The notes beneath the pieces were generated by a model. That model worked only from the letters and a program-made list of their open reading frames with translations, did not search any database and was not told where the DNA came from. DNA of 36,080 nucleotides from an uncultured Clostridia bacterium (GTDB lineage Bacteria; Bacillota; Clostridia; TANB77; CAG-508): assembly GCA_947626865.1 (NCBI GenBank), contig CANQTZ010000005.1, positions 1 through 36,080 of the forward strand, written 5' to 3'. Positions 1 through 7,900 of this stretch are shown here, piece after piece; position 1 is the first letter of the stretch, and every line of letters begins with the position of its first letter. A program made the translations under genes and the position numbers.

Positions 1-200
1 GCTACTGCTAATTTTACTCTTTCATCTTCTTCTGCATCTTTTGTCTGTTCTCCTGCTGTATTTGCCTTACTTAATATTCCATTTTCTCCTGTTAATGTTG
101 CAATACTTACTGCTGCAAGTATTAGCAAAACGATGATAGTAATTACTAATGCAATTAATGTTATACCTCTTTGTCTTTTACATTTAAGACTATTTTTCAT
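1..200 (-). CDS. type IV pilin-like protein, 5' end only (runs off the window)
   Basis: Only the first 66 codons are present; the gene continues past the left edge. The N-terminus is a class III prepilin signal: a short basic leader ending KRQRG, then a hydrophobic stretch starting ITLIALVITIIVLLILAAVS (residues 15-34), then TLTGENGIL. A prepilin peptidase would be expected to cut after the Gly, although the usual Glu at position +5 is Ala here. The hydrophobic helix would anchor the subunit in the membrane or polymerise it into a pilus or pseudopilus. ATG at 198-200 has a strong ribosome binding site (AGGAGGTGA). A second in-frame ATG at 252-254, also behind a good GGGAGG site, would add an 18-residue Lys/Glu-rich leader. 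The C-terminal domain is not visible, so the exact pilin class is unknown. Confidence 0.8.
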   Translation of the reverse strand, partial: MKNSLKCKRQRGITLIALVITIIVLLILAAVSIATLTGENGILSKANTAGEQTKDAEEDERVKLAV

Positions 201-348
201 TTCCTCACCTCCTCTTTCGTTTTTTTCTTTTTGCTTTTCTTTTGCCTTTTGCATAGTCGTTTACCTCCCTTTCCTTTTTCCTTTTGTTTTTTTCCATGGC
301 TTTTAAGTAGTATTATGTCGTGTTGTGAATAATGCTATTCTTACCTAT

Positions 349-378
349 TATATACCACATCTTACTACTATTTTGCAA
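349..378 (-). promoter_or_regulatory. possible sigma-A promoter of the pilin-like gene
   Basis: On the minus strand TTGCAA (373-378) is followed after 18 bases by TATATA (349-354), or after 20 bases by TATAAT (347-352). Either spacing is imperfect. Nothing else was recognised in the gene-free stretch 255-456, which is simply AT-rich. Confidence 0.4.
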
Positions 379-456
379 TACTTTTTTCGACTTTTTTAAT
401 ATTTTTCACTCTTGCACATAACTTATTATGTATTTATTTTTAGTATATCTCATCAA

Positions 457-990
457 CTACGAACCTACTAACAAAGAACACACCAACACACTTACAACAA
501 TTCCAACTAAATCTGCCATTAGAGAAGCAAATAAAACAAATCTTGTCTTTTTTATCTTTACAGAACTTGTATAAATAGCTATTGTATATAAAGTAGTTTC
601 TGTAGAACCCATAATAGTAGAAGCCATCATTCCTATGGTACTATCTACACCATAACGCTTCAGAATATCAGTTGCAACAGCAATTGAACCACTACCTGAA
701 ATTGGTCTTAACATAGCTAATGGCATAATTTCACTTGGAAAATGTATAACATTTAAAAGAGGAGTAATAATTCGAATGATAATGTCCAAAATCCCTGAAC
801 TTCTCAAAGCTCCAATTGCAACAAACAATCCAATTAAAGTAGGCAAAATGCTAAGCACAATTTCTAAGCCTTCCTTTGCACCATCCAAAAAGTTATCAAA
901 CACTTTATTTCTTTCTATCAAACCATACAAAACAATTATCAATATAACAAACGGCATAGCTAAATCAGAAATAAAATTAATCATTTGCAT
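457..990 (-). CDS. spmB: spore maturation protein B
   Basis: A 177-residue integral membrane protein of the nucleoside-recognition (Gate) domain type that works with SpmA in dehydrating the spore core. Visible family features are the early membrane segment, the stretch around ILPTLIGLFVAIGALRSSG (about residues 48-66), the loop MLRPISGSGSIAVATDIL, and IMGSTETTLYTIAIYTSSV (about residues 126-144), followed by a last membrane helix. Length matches the family (about 175). ATG at 988-990 is preceded by an AAGGAAG-type site. It lies 33 bases after the frameshift-corrected spmA stop and is surely co-transcribed with it. No dacB follows, unlike in B. subtilis; downstream is the end of the pilin-like transcription unit. 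Confidence 0.95.
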   Translation of the reverse strand: MQMINFISDLAMPFVILIIVLYGLIERNKVFDNFLDGAKEGLEIVLSILPTLIGLFVAIGALRSSGILDIIIRIITPLLNVIHFPSEIMPLAMLRPISGSGSIAVATDILKRYGVDSTIGMMASTIMGSTETTLYTIAIYTSSVKIKKTRFVLFASLMADLVGIVVSVLVCSLLVGS

Positions 991-1023
991 TTTCTATCCG
1001 CTTCCTTTCCATTAGCTGAAATA

Positions 1024-1609
1024 TTAATTATTTTTACTAAATTTTAATAACAATTTCGCAACTGTTATTCCGAGTAATTGCTGCACATATTGTCGCAATC
1101 CATACAGGAAATACAATAGCTGTTGGATTACTAGAACCCATGGAATTTCTAATTGCTACTACTGTGGTTGGTATAATTTGTATAGAAGCTGTATTTAAAA
1201 CAATAAAAATTAGCATTGAATTAGTTAATGTGTCTTTTTTTGGATTGTCTTTTTGCATTGTTTTCATAGCCTTTAATCCAAGTGGCGTTGCGGCATTGCC
1301 TAAACCTAAAATGTTTGCAATCATATTCATAGAAATTTCTTGCTGTACTTGTTTATTTTTCCTCATTTCTGGAAATAATAATTTTATGATTGGTCTTAAA
1401 AAATTCGTTAGTTTTTCTATTAATGTGGTTTTGCTTGCTACTTGCATTATTCCATTCCATAAACACATTGTTCCAAGCAAATCAATGGACAAGCTAATTG
1501 CATCTTTTGTGCTTTGGAAAATAGAGGAATTTAGTTGATTTAAATGACCAGAAAAAATTGCATACGAAAATGAAATAATTATAAATATAGACCATATTTT
1601 GTTCAACAT
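1024..1609 (-). CDS. spmA: spore maturation protein A, read through a +1 frameshift at CGGA
   Basis: Partner of SpmB in spore core dehydration; an integral membrane protein with the signature NILGLGNAATPLGLKAMKTM (about residues 103-122) and PTTVVAIRNSMGSSNPTAIV (about residues 147-166). In the zero frame the protein ends early with the polar tail RNNSCEIVIKI (stop at 1037). Just before it, codon CGG at 1072-1070 is followed by A. If the C at 1072 is skipped, the frame continues GITVAKLLLKFSKNN to a TAA at 1024-1026, giving 194 residues and completing the C-terminal membrane helix that SpmA proteins have. Start: ATG at 1607-1609 with GGTGAT upstream is preferred over TTG at 1621. Divergent from the abrB-like gene. 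The SpmA identity is clear; the frameshift reading rests on family shape and the three other CGGA sites. Confidence 0.9.
1069..1072 (-). other. CGGA +1 frameshift site 1 (spmA)
   Basis: Minus strand reads ACT C GGA ATA. The zero-frame codon is CGG; skipping the C gives Thr-Gly-Ile and restores the hydrophobic SpmA C-terminus. Same tetranucleotide as the other three sites. Confidence 0.7.
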
Positions 1610-1639
1610 ATTAATCACCAAAATAATTTTATTCTAATC

Positions 1640-1661
1640 TTGAATTTTTATTACAATTCAA
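1640..1661. promoter_or_regulatory. inverted repeat (possible operator) between spmA and the abrB-like gene
   Basis: A perfect 7-bp dyad, TTGAATT (1640-1646) and AATTCAA (1655-1661), with an 8-bp gap. It directly abuts the -35 box of the abrB-like gene (1662) and lies 30 bases upstream of the spmA start, so a bound protein could affect both directions. No binding protein can be named. Confidence 0.4.
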
Positions 1662-1690
1662 TTGACCTATATTTGTATTTGTGATATATT
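1662..1690 (+). promoter_or_regulatory. sigma-A promoter of the abrB-like gene
   Basis: TTGACC (1662-1667), 17-base spacer, TATATT (1685-1690), followed by an AAGGAGG ribosome binding site and the ATG at 1737. Confidence 0.75.
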
Positions 1691-1736
1691 ATGAACAAGG
1701 ATTGTTAAAATTATAACTTTTAAGGAGGAATATTCT

Positions 1737-2000
1737 ATGAAGTCAACTGGAATTATTAGAAGAGTAGATGAACTTGGAAGAGTTGTAATTCCAATAGAAA
1801 TTAGAAATCAATTTAATATTGTAGAAAAAGATCCAATTGAAATATACGTAAATGGTTCTTCTATCATATTAAAAAAGTTTGAAGAAAATTGTATTTTCTG
1901 TGGTAATACAGAAAACTTGTTGTCTTATAATGATAGATTGATTTGCCCAGAATGTGCCAAAAAAATAGGTGCATTAGAAAATGACAATAAAAACGATTAA
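1737..2000 (+). CDS. AbrB-family transition-state regulator with C-terminal zinc ribbon
   Basis: An 87-residue DNA-binding protein. The N-terminal half is a SpoVT/AbrB swapped-hairpin domain: MKSTGIIRRVDELGRVVIPI then EIRNQFNIVEKDPIEIYV. The C-terminal half holds two CxxC pairs (CIFC about residues 52-55 and CPEC about residues 73-76) that form a probable zinc ribbon, as in the common Clostridia AbrB variants. These regulators act as homodimers or tetramers on AT-rich promoters, often at the transition to stationary phase or sporulation. Start is fixed by AAGGAGG nine bases upstream. It is monocistronic, between its own promoter and a strong terminator. Its position beside rsmI and trmN matches the B. 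subtilis yabB-yabC-abrB neighbourhood. Which regulon it controls cannot be told. Confidence 0.92.
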   Translation: MKSTGIIRRVDELGRVVIPIEIRNQFNIVEKDPIEIYVNGSSIILKKFEENCIFCGNTENLLSYNDRLICPECAKKIGALENDNKND

Positions 2001-2042
2001 AACAGATTAAATATCAAAAAAAATTGTTTATGATTTCTTTTT

Positions 2043-2086
2043 AAGGGTGTCCTAAAATATTTATTTCTAGGTCACCCTTTTTTATT
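2043..2086 (+). terminator. rho-independent terminator of the abrB-like gene
   Basis: Stem AAGGGTG (2043-2049) with CACCCTT (2073-2079), extended by CCTA/TAGG, then a T-rich tail. The other strand has no U-tract, so it serves the plus strand. Confidence 0.85.
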
Positions 2087-2100
2087 TCTATAAATCTAAA

Positions 2101-2931
2101 CTAAAAATCAACAAATTTTTGATATATTTCGTTCTTCTGAACTCCCCTATCTTTTGCTATCTTTTTTATAATATCTTTTTTAGAAAGTCCTTGTTTTTCA
2201 TAAAATTTGTAATGCTCTTCTATACTTATATCTTCCCAATTATCTTCTTGCACATCCGAATTTGCTTCTATTATAAAAACCATTTCACCTTTTAAATTTT
2301 GTGCTTTACTAATAATTTCATTAATATTCCCTCTAATAAATTCTTCATAAATCTTAGTTAATTCTCTAGCTAATACTACTTGTCTGTCCTCTAATATTTC
2401 TCTCAAATCATCTAAAGTTGAAAGCAGTTTATGAGGTGCCTCATAAAAAATTACAGTTTTTCTAGCATTTTTTATTTCATCTAGTTTCTCTTTTCTTAAT
2501 TTTTTATTCAATGGCAAAAAACCTAAAAAAATAAATTCTTTGGTACTAACTCCAGAAGCAATTAAAGCATTTATCAATGCACAAGCTCCCGGTATTGGCA
2601 CTACCTCTATTTGCCTATCTATACACTCTTTAATTACTACCTCCCCTGGATCACAAATACCAGGAGTTCCAGCATCTGAAACCAATGCAATATTCTCTCC
2701 TTGCAGTAACTTTTCTATTATCGAATGAGTCTTTATATCTTCATTATGCCTATGGTAACTCATTAATGGCTTGCTTATCTCTAAATGATTTAACAATTTC
2801 AAGGTATGCCTTGTATCCTCTGCAACAACTAAATCCACACTTTCTAGAACTTTGATTGCTCTTAAAGTAATATCTTCTAAATTTCCAATAGGTGTTGCTA
2901 CTACATATAATCTTCCAATTTCTTTTTGCAT
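2101..2931 (-). CDS. rsmI: 16S rRNA (cytidine(1402)-2'-O)-methyltransferase
   Basis: A 276-residue tetrapyrrole-methylase-fold enzyme that uses SAM to methylate the ribose of C1402 in the decoding centre of 16S rRNA. Motifs: GRLYVVATPIGNLEDITLRA (residues 6-25), VVAEDTRHTLKLLNHL (about 35-50), the SAM loop ALVSDAGTPGICDPG, and the region PIPGACALINALIASG. Length is normal. ATG at 2929-2931 follows AAAGGAT. It is the second gene after trmN in a minus-strand unit driven from the promoter at 3805-3833; the gap holds a 35-bp tandem repeat array. In B. subtilis the small GIY-YIG gene yazA lies between these two; none is present here. Confidence 0.95.
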   Translation of the reverse strand: MQKEIGRLYVVATPIGNLEDITLRAIKVLESVDLVVAEDTRHTLKLLNHLEISKPLMSYHRHNEDIKTHSIIEKLLQGENIALVSDAGTPGICDPGEVVIKECIDRQIEVVPIPGACALINALIASGVSTKEFIFLGFLPLNKKLRKEKLDEIKNARKTVIFYEAPHKLLSTLDDLREILEDRQVVLARELTKIYEEFIRGNINEIISKAQNLKGEMVFIIEANSDVQEDNWEDISIEEHYKFYEKQGLSKKDIIKKIAKDRGVQKNEIYQKFVDF

Positions 2932-2947
2932 AATTTATCCTTTCCGA

Positions 2948-3052
2948 GATGTATCATTTATACCTGTCCCAAATGGCACATTGATGTACCGTTTGTGCCT
3001 GTCCCAAATGATACATTGATGTGCCACTGATGCCTGTCCCAAATGATACATC
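2948..3052. repeat. tandem repeat array A: three 35-bp units
   Basis: Three contiguous 35-bp units start at 2948, 2983 and 3018. Each holds the invariant core CCTGTCCCAAATG followed by GGCACAT or GATACAT and GATGT. The junction 2975-2999 can fold (GGCACA with TGTGCC). There are no spacers, so it is not a CRISPR. A second copy with the same unit is at 4755-4844. The array overlaps the end of the TrmN reading frame. The invariant TGTCCC core and small palindromes recall REP/MITE-type intergenic repeats; no transposase is present in the window. Confidence 0.9.
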
Positions 3053-3721
3053 TACTTGTAAAAATGGCTTTGCATTTTTTATTGCTTTTATTAATACTAG
3101 TTTTGGTTCTGTATTTTGGTTTGAACATACAAAACGTATTTTTTTTGGTTCTATTTTATATTTTCTCATTAATTCTATGATATCTACTAATCTATCTGAT
3201 CTATGCACCATATAAAATTCAGCTTTGTCTTTTAATAATTCTTTTGATATTTTTATGAAATCTTCTAAGCTTGCTGTTGTTTCATGTCTTGATATTGTTT
3301 TATTTTCATTTTCGTTTTTTATTCCTGTTCCTTTCTTTTTATAAGGCGGATTTGTTACAATTGCATCAAAAGAGTTTTTTTCAAATATTTTATCTAAGTT
3401 TTTAATGTCTTCATTGATTATTTTAAATTTATTTTCTAGATGGTTTAATTTTATACTTTTTTGTGCCATTTCACATACTTCTTTTTGTACTTCTACTCCT
3501 ATTATTTCTTTTAATTTAGTTTTTCCACATAATAATGTTGCAATTATTCCTGTTCCTGTTCCTAAGTCTAATACTCTTGCATCATCTTTTATGTTTTTTG
3601 CATATTCTGATAGTAAAACACTATCGATTCCAAAGCAAAATCCAGTTTTGTTTTGGATGATTTTTAGGTTTTTTAGTTGTAAGTCTTCTATTTTTTCGTT
3701 TTCTTTTAATTCTATATTCAT
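2954..3721 (-). CDS. tRNA1(Val) (adenine(37)-N6)-methyltransferase-like protein with repeat-derived C-terminus
   Basis: A class I SAM methyltransferase of the TrmN6/YfiC (B. subtilis YabB) family, expected to methylate tRNA or a similar RNA. The start region NEKIEDLQLKNLKIIQNK is typical. The SAM loop VLDLGTGTGIIATLL and the adenine-methylase motif NPPY (in AIVTNPPYKKKG) are both present. The last normal stretch is KPFLQV, matching the family's KPGLKV-like motif. From there the final 32 residues are translated 35-bp repeat array, ending WDRYK, so the usual C-terminal tail is replaced. ATG at 3719-3721 is preferred because the family begins there; starts at 3763 and 3733 are possible. The catalytic motifs are intact, so it may still be active. 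First gene of the trmN-rsmI unit. Confidence 0.85.
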   Translation of the reverse strand: MNIELKENEKIEDLQLKNLKIIQNKTGFCFGIDSVLLSEYAKNIKDDARVLDLGTGTGIIATLLCGKTKLKEIIGVEVQKEVCEMAQKSIKLNHLENKFKIINEDIKNLDKIFEKNSFDAIVTNPPYKKKGTGIKNENENKTISRHETTASLEDFIKISKELLKDKAEFYMVHRSDRLVDIIELMRKYKIEPKKIRFVCSNQNTEPKLVLIKAIKNAKPFLQVDVSFGTGISGTSMYHLGQAQTVHQCAIWDRYK

Positions 3722-3804
3722 TTTATATTTCATTCCTTTCTCGCTTCGCTCAAAGGCACACATAGCAATGAAAACTTTTATTCACTATTTTTTATTTCCT
3801 ACAT

Positions 3805-3833
3805 ATTATACAATAAATATGTTATTTTTGCAA
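3805..3833 (-). promoter_or_regulatory. sigma-A promoter of trmN-rsmI
   Basis: Minus strand TTGCAA (3828-3833), 17-base spacer, perfect TATAAT (3805-3810). Confidence 0.75.
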
Positions 3834-3858
3834 AATTAAGTTTTTTATATATGTTTCT

Positions 3859-3890
3859 AAGCATAAGCATAACCATAACCATAGCCATAA
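3859..3890. repeat. hexanucleotide microsatellite
   Basis: About five imperfect copies of a 6-bp unit of the form CATAAC/CATAAG on the plus strand, just upstream of the small gene at 3911. Variable copy number could alter its leader. Confidence 0.7.
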
Positions 3891-3910
3891 AGAAAGGACT
3901 GATTTTTGAT

Positions 3911-4120
3911 ATGAATAGACTATTCTTAAATGAACCTGATTCTAATAATGAACCTAATTCTAATAGTGATAGAGGAGATAAAAAATCTCCTCCTAAAAAG
4001 AATTTTAAGATATATAAAAAGAATGCTATAAATTCTCTTAATGATGTTGAACATTTTTTAAATAATTTTCAACATTATTTCAAATATTTTAAATTGTATA
4101 AGACAATGAAAAAATTCTAA
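3911..4120 (+). CDS. small hypothetical protein
   Basis: A 69-residue open frame starting MNRLFLNEPD. It has a polar, Asn/Asp/Lys-rich middle (NNEPNSNSDRGDKK) and a basic-aromatic C-terminal helix-like region (NNFQHYFKYFKLYKTMKKF). It has no membrane segment and no family I recognise. AAAGGA lies about 14 bases before the ATG, a poor spacing. It ends convergently, overlapping the stop of the GerMN gene by four bases. Codon use is like its neighbours, but this could be a chance open frame. Confidence 0.4.
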   Translation: MNRLFLNEPDSNNEPNSNSDRGDKKSPPKKNFKIYKKNAINSLNDVEHFLNNFQHYFKYFKLYKTMKKF

Positions 4121-4671
4121 TCTTTTTCTTGTCTTTCATATACATCTTTAAATTCCTCATTTTCATTTCCATCAATTAAAATCTTTACTTTATTTACTTC
4201 TGAAAGTTCTGTTAGAGTATTAACTATGCTATTTATCAAATTATTTTTTTCCACTTCATTTTCTTTAGAATAATTCAAGAAATCTGCAGAAAAATCCAAT
4301 GTGACACAGTCATTTTCCAAATAACATTTATTTAATTTTGTATTTTCTGGAATTACCTTTTTATTTTTCTCATTTTTCGGTCCTTCTATTAATAAATTAA
4401 TTAGCTTTTCATAAGGATTATTAATAATCTCCTTTATATCTATTAGCCTTGCTTCTGGATTTAGCTCACTAGTTTCATTTGATGGAAAATATAAACTTAT
4501 AATCGTTTGCCTTACTTGCTCTTCCGCTATCTCCTCTTGAGGAGTATATTCTTCAACAACTGTTGGCTCCTCTTCTTGCTTATTTTTAACATATTTTATA
4601 GCAAAATATCCCCCTACAATTACAATTATTAATAAAATAAAAAATATAATTCCTATCTTTTTATTTTTCAT
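4117..4671 (-). CDS. GerMN-domain membrane-anchored protein (spore germination GerM-like)
   Basis: A 184-residue protein with one N-terminal membrane anchor (residues 7-28), an acidic linker (about 32-50) and a single GerMN domain. The domain runs from ISLYFPSNETSELNPEARLI (about residue 58) through LINLLIEGP to VTLDFSADFLNY and ends with VNKVKILIDGNENEEF. GerM proteins of B. subtilis take part in sporulation and germination and bind or stabilise complexes in the spore envelope; single-domain versions are common in Clostridia. ATG follows AAGGAGG at ideal spacing. Monocistronic, and convergent with the small gene at 3911. I saw no clear sigma-E or sigma-G promoter. Confidence 0.85.
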   Translation of the reverse strand: MKNKKIGIIFFILLIIVIVGGYFAIKYVKNKQEEEPTVVEEYTPQEEIAEEQVRQTIISLYFPSNETSELNPEARLIDIKEIINNPYEKLINLLIEGPKNEKNKKVIPENTKLNKCYLENDCVTLDFSADFLNYSKENEVEKNNLINSIVNTLTELSEVNKVKILIDGNENEEFKDVYERQEKD

Positions 4672-4754
4672 ATATATCCTCCTTGCACTTTTTATTTACT
4701 ACTATCTTATTAATTGTTTGTCCCTTTTAGAACTACTTTTTCGCATAAAAGTAA

Positions 4755-4844
4755 CCTGTCCCAAAAAGCACATTGATGTATCGTTAGTGCCTGTCCCAAA
4801 TGGCACATCGATGTATCGCTGGTGCCTGTCCCAAATGATACATC
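4755..4844. repeat. tandem repeat array B: same 35-bp unit as array A
   Basis: One partial unit (CCTGTCCC onward, 4755-4774) followed by two full 35-bp units at 4775-4809 and 4810-4844. The core CCTGTCCCAAATG is identical to array A in the full units. It ends 14 bases before the -35 box of the activase promoter. Confidence 0.9.
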
Positions 4845-4857
4845 CAGTTTTTTCCAT

Positions 4858-4886
4858 TTGACAAAATGGCTTTTTGCGTATAAAAT
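4858..4886 (+). promoter_or_regulatory. sigma-A promoter of the dehydratase activase
   Basis: Perfect TTGACA (4858-4863), 17-base spacer, TAAAAT (4881-4886). Transcription should begin near 4893, which rules out an upstream in-frame ATG at 4874 and supports the ATG at 4934. Confidence 0.85.
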
Positions 4887-4933
4887 TAAAGTGGTTAGAT
4901 AAATATTTTGTCTACGGAAAAGAGGTTTTTAAC

Positions 4934-7900
4934 ATGGAAGACGTTTTACATATTGGGCTTGATGTTGGCTCTACTACTGTGAAGATTATTGTTATGGATC
5001 AGGATAAAAGGGTTTTGTATAAGGATTATAAGAGGCATTTTTCTGATACTAAGAATACTGTTTGTAAGGTGCTTGAGGATTTGTTGTTGCGCTATCCTTT
5101 AAATTGTTTTACTATTGCTCTTACTGGTTCGGGCGCTATGTCTGCTGCTAAGTTTTTGGGGGTTAATTTTATTCAAGAGGTTGTGTCGTGCAAACGCGCT
5201 GTTGAAAAGTATATTCCTAAGACTGATGTTGTTATTGAACTGGGAGGCGAGGATGCTAAGATTATTTATTTTGATGAGTCTATTGAGCAACGTATGAATG
5301 GTACTTGCGCTGGGGGAACAGGAGCTTTTTTAGACCAGATGGCTTCTTTGCTACATACTGATACTGCTGGCTTGAATGATCTTGCAAAAGGTTATTCTAC
5401 GATTTACCCTATTGCTTCTCGTTGTGGGGTTTTTGCAAAGACTGATATCCAACCTCTAATTAATGAAGGTGCTGCTAAGGAAGATATTGCTGCTTCTATT
5501 TTTCAAGCTGTGGTTAATCAGACTATTAGTGGGCTTGCTTGTGGTAGACCAATTCGCGGTAATGTAGCATTTTTAGGCGGTCCTTTGAATTATTTATCTG
5601 AGTTAAGAAAAAGATTTATTGAAACATTAAATTTAAAAAATGATGAAGTTATTGTGCCAGAAGAAGCTCATCTTTTAGTTGCCACTGGTGCAGCTTTAGA
5701 TTCTATGTCTTCTGATACGATTTCTACTAGTGAATTAGAACAAAAAATAGAAAATTTGAAAAATTCAAATGATACTACTACTCATCCTTTAGAACCTTTG
5801 TTTAAAAATAAGGAAGATTATGAGGCATTCAAAGAAAGACACTCTAAAGCTACTGTTGCTAAGGCTTCTTTAAAGAATTATGAAGGTGATTGTTTCCTTG
5901 GCATTGACGCAGGTTCTACTACTACAAAATTAGTATTGATTGATAAAGATGGTAAATTATTATATTCTCTATATGGAAGTAATGAAGGAAATCCACTAAA
6001 GAGTGTTATTAATATGCTAAAAAAACTTTATGCAGAACTACCTTCTAAGGCTATTTTAAGATATAGTGGTGTTACAGGTTATGGAGAAAAATTAATACAG
6101 ACTGCATTAAATGTTGATTTAAATGAAATTGAAACCATTGCTCATTATACAGCTGCCAAAACTTTTGAGCCAGATGTTACTAGCATTGTTGATATTGGTG
6201 GGCAGGATATGAAATATATTCGTATGAAAAATGGTTCTATTGATAATATATTATTGAATGAAGCTTGTTCTTCTGGCTGTGGTTCATTTATTGAAACTTT
6301 CAGCAAAAGCTTAAATTTAGATATTTCTGATTTTGTAAAAGAGGCAATTAAAAGTAAGCACCCAGTTGATTTAGGCTCTCGTTGTACTGTTTTTATGAAT
6401 TCTAAAATAAAACAAGCACAAAAAGAAGGTTACTCTATTGGCGATATTTCTAGTGGTTTGTCTATCTCAGTTATAAAAAATGCTATTCAAAAAGTAATGA
6501 AGGTTAGAGATGTTGAAACACTTGGAAAACACATTGTCGTACAAGGTGGTACTTTTTATAATGATGCTGTTTTACGTAGTTTTGAATTAATTGTTGGAAA
6601 GAATGTAACTCGCCCAGACATTGCTGGTCTAATGGGTGCTTATGGTATGGCACTTTTATGCAAAGAACAATATGAAGCTAATTTAGATATGCAATATACC
6701 TCAACTATATTAAAAACAGACGAATTAGATAAATTACAAATAAAAACAACACATACTCGTTGCAATAATTGTGAAAACCATTGCAAACTAACCATTAATA
6801 AATTTAGTAATGGTCAAATTCATGTATCTGGTAATCGTTGCGAAAAAGGTAGTGGAATAATCACAAAAGCAAAAGAAATACCAAATCTAATTCAATATAA
6901 ACAAAAACGAATTTTTGATTATACACCTCTACCAGAAGAAAAGGCCACAAGAGGAATTATTGGTATTCCACGTGTTTTAAATATGTACGAAGATTACCCA
7001 TTTTGGTTTACTTTCCTAACCTCTTTAGGTTTTCGCGTTATCCTTTCTGAAAAAAGTAACCGTAAAACCTATGAAAAAGGAATGGAATCTATGCCTTCTG
7101 AATCTGTATGCTATCCTGCTAAACTTTCTCATGGTCACATTGAAAGTTTATTAGAGCAAGGCATTCAAACCATATTTTATCCTTGTATGCCATACTCTAG
7201 GAAAGAATATGAAAAGGCAGATAATCACTACAATTGCCCTATTGTTATTTCTTATTCAGAAGTATTGAAAAACAATGTTGAAGGGCTAAAAAACATAAAA
7301 TTCTTAAATCCATTTTTGCCTTTTGACCAAAAAAATCTTGTGAAAAAAATGATGGAATTAGAAGAATTTCAACAATATCACTTTACAAAAGCAGAACTAA
7401 TAGAAGCTTCTAAAAAAGCAGAAGAAGAATATCAAAAATGTAAAAACGATATCCGCAATAAAGGTGCTGAAACCTTAAAATATATAGAAGAAAACCATTT
7501 AAAAGGAATCGTACTTGCTCGGACGTCCTTATCATGTCGACCCTGAAATTAATCACGGAATTGATACTTTAATTACTTCGCTAGGACTTTGTGTATTAAC
7601 AGAAGACAGCGTTTCTGATAAGGCAGAAGCAAAAAGACCTATTCGTGTTGTTGACCAGTGGGTGTATCACGCAAGGTTATATGCAGCAGCTGAATTTGTT
7701 GGAAAACATGACTCTTTAGAGCTAATACAATTAAATTCTTTTGGTTGTGGTGTAGATGCTGTTACAACAGACCAAGTTGAAGAAATCCTTACAAGCTACA
7801 ATAAAATGTACACATTAATAAAAATAGATGAAGTAAATAATTTAGGGGCTGTAAGAATCCGTATCCGCTCTCTTTTAGCTAGTATGAAAAAACGTGATAA

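Noticed and set aside
2540..2728. Plus-strand open frame inside rsmI
   Set aside because: It is antisense to well-conserved rsmI motifs, with no ribosome binding site.
2948..3052. CRISPR array
   Set aside because: The 35-bp units are directly contiguous, with no unique spacers and no cas genes.
4874..4933. N-terminal extension of the activase from ATG 4874
   Set aside because: It overlaps the -10 box of a near-perfect promoter (4858-4886) and has no ribosome binding site; ATG 4934 has one and matches the family start.
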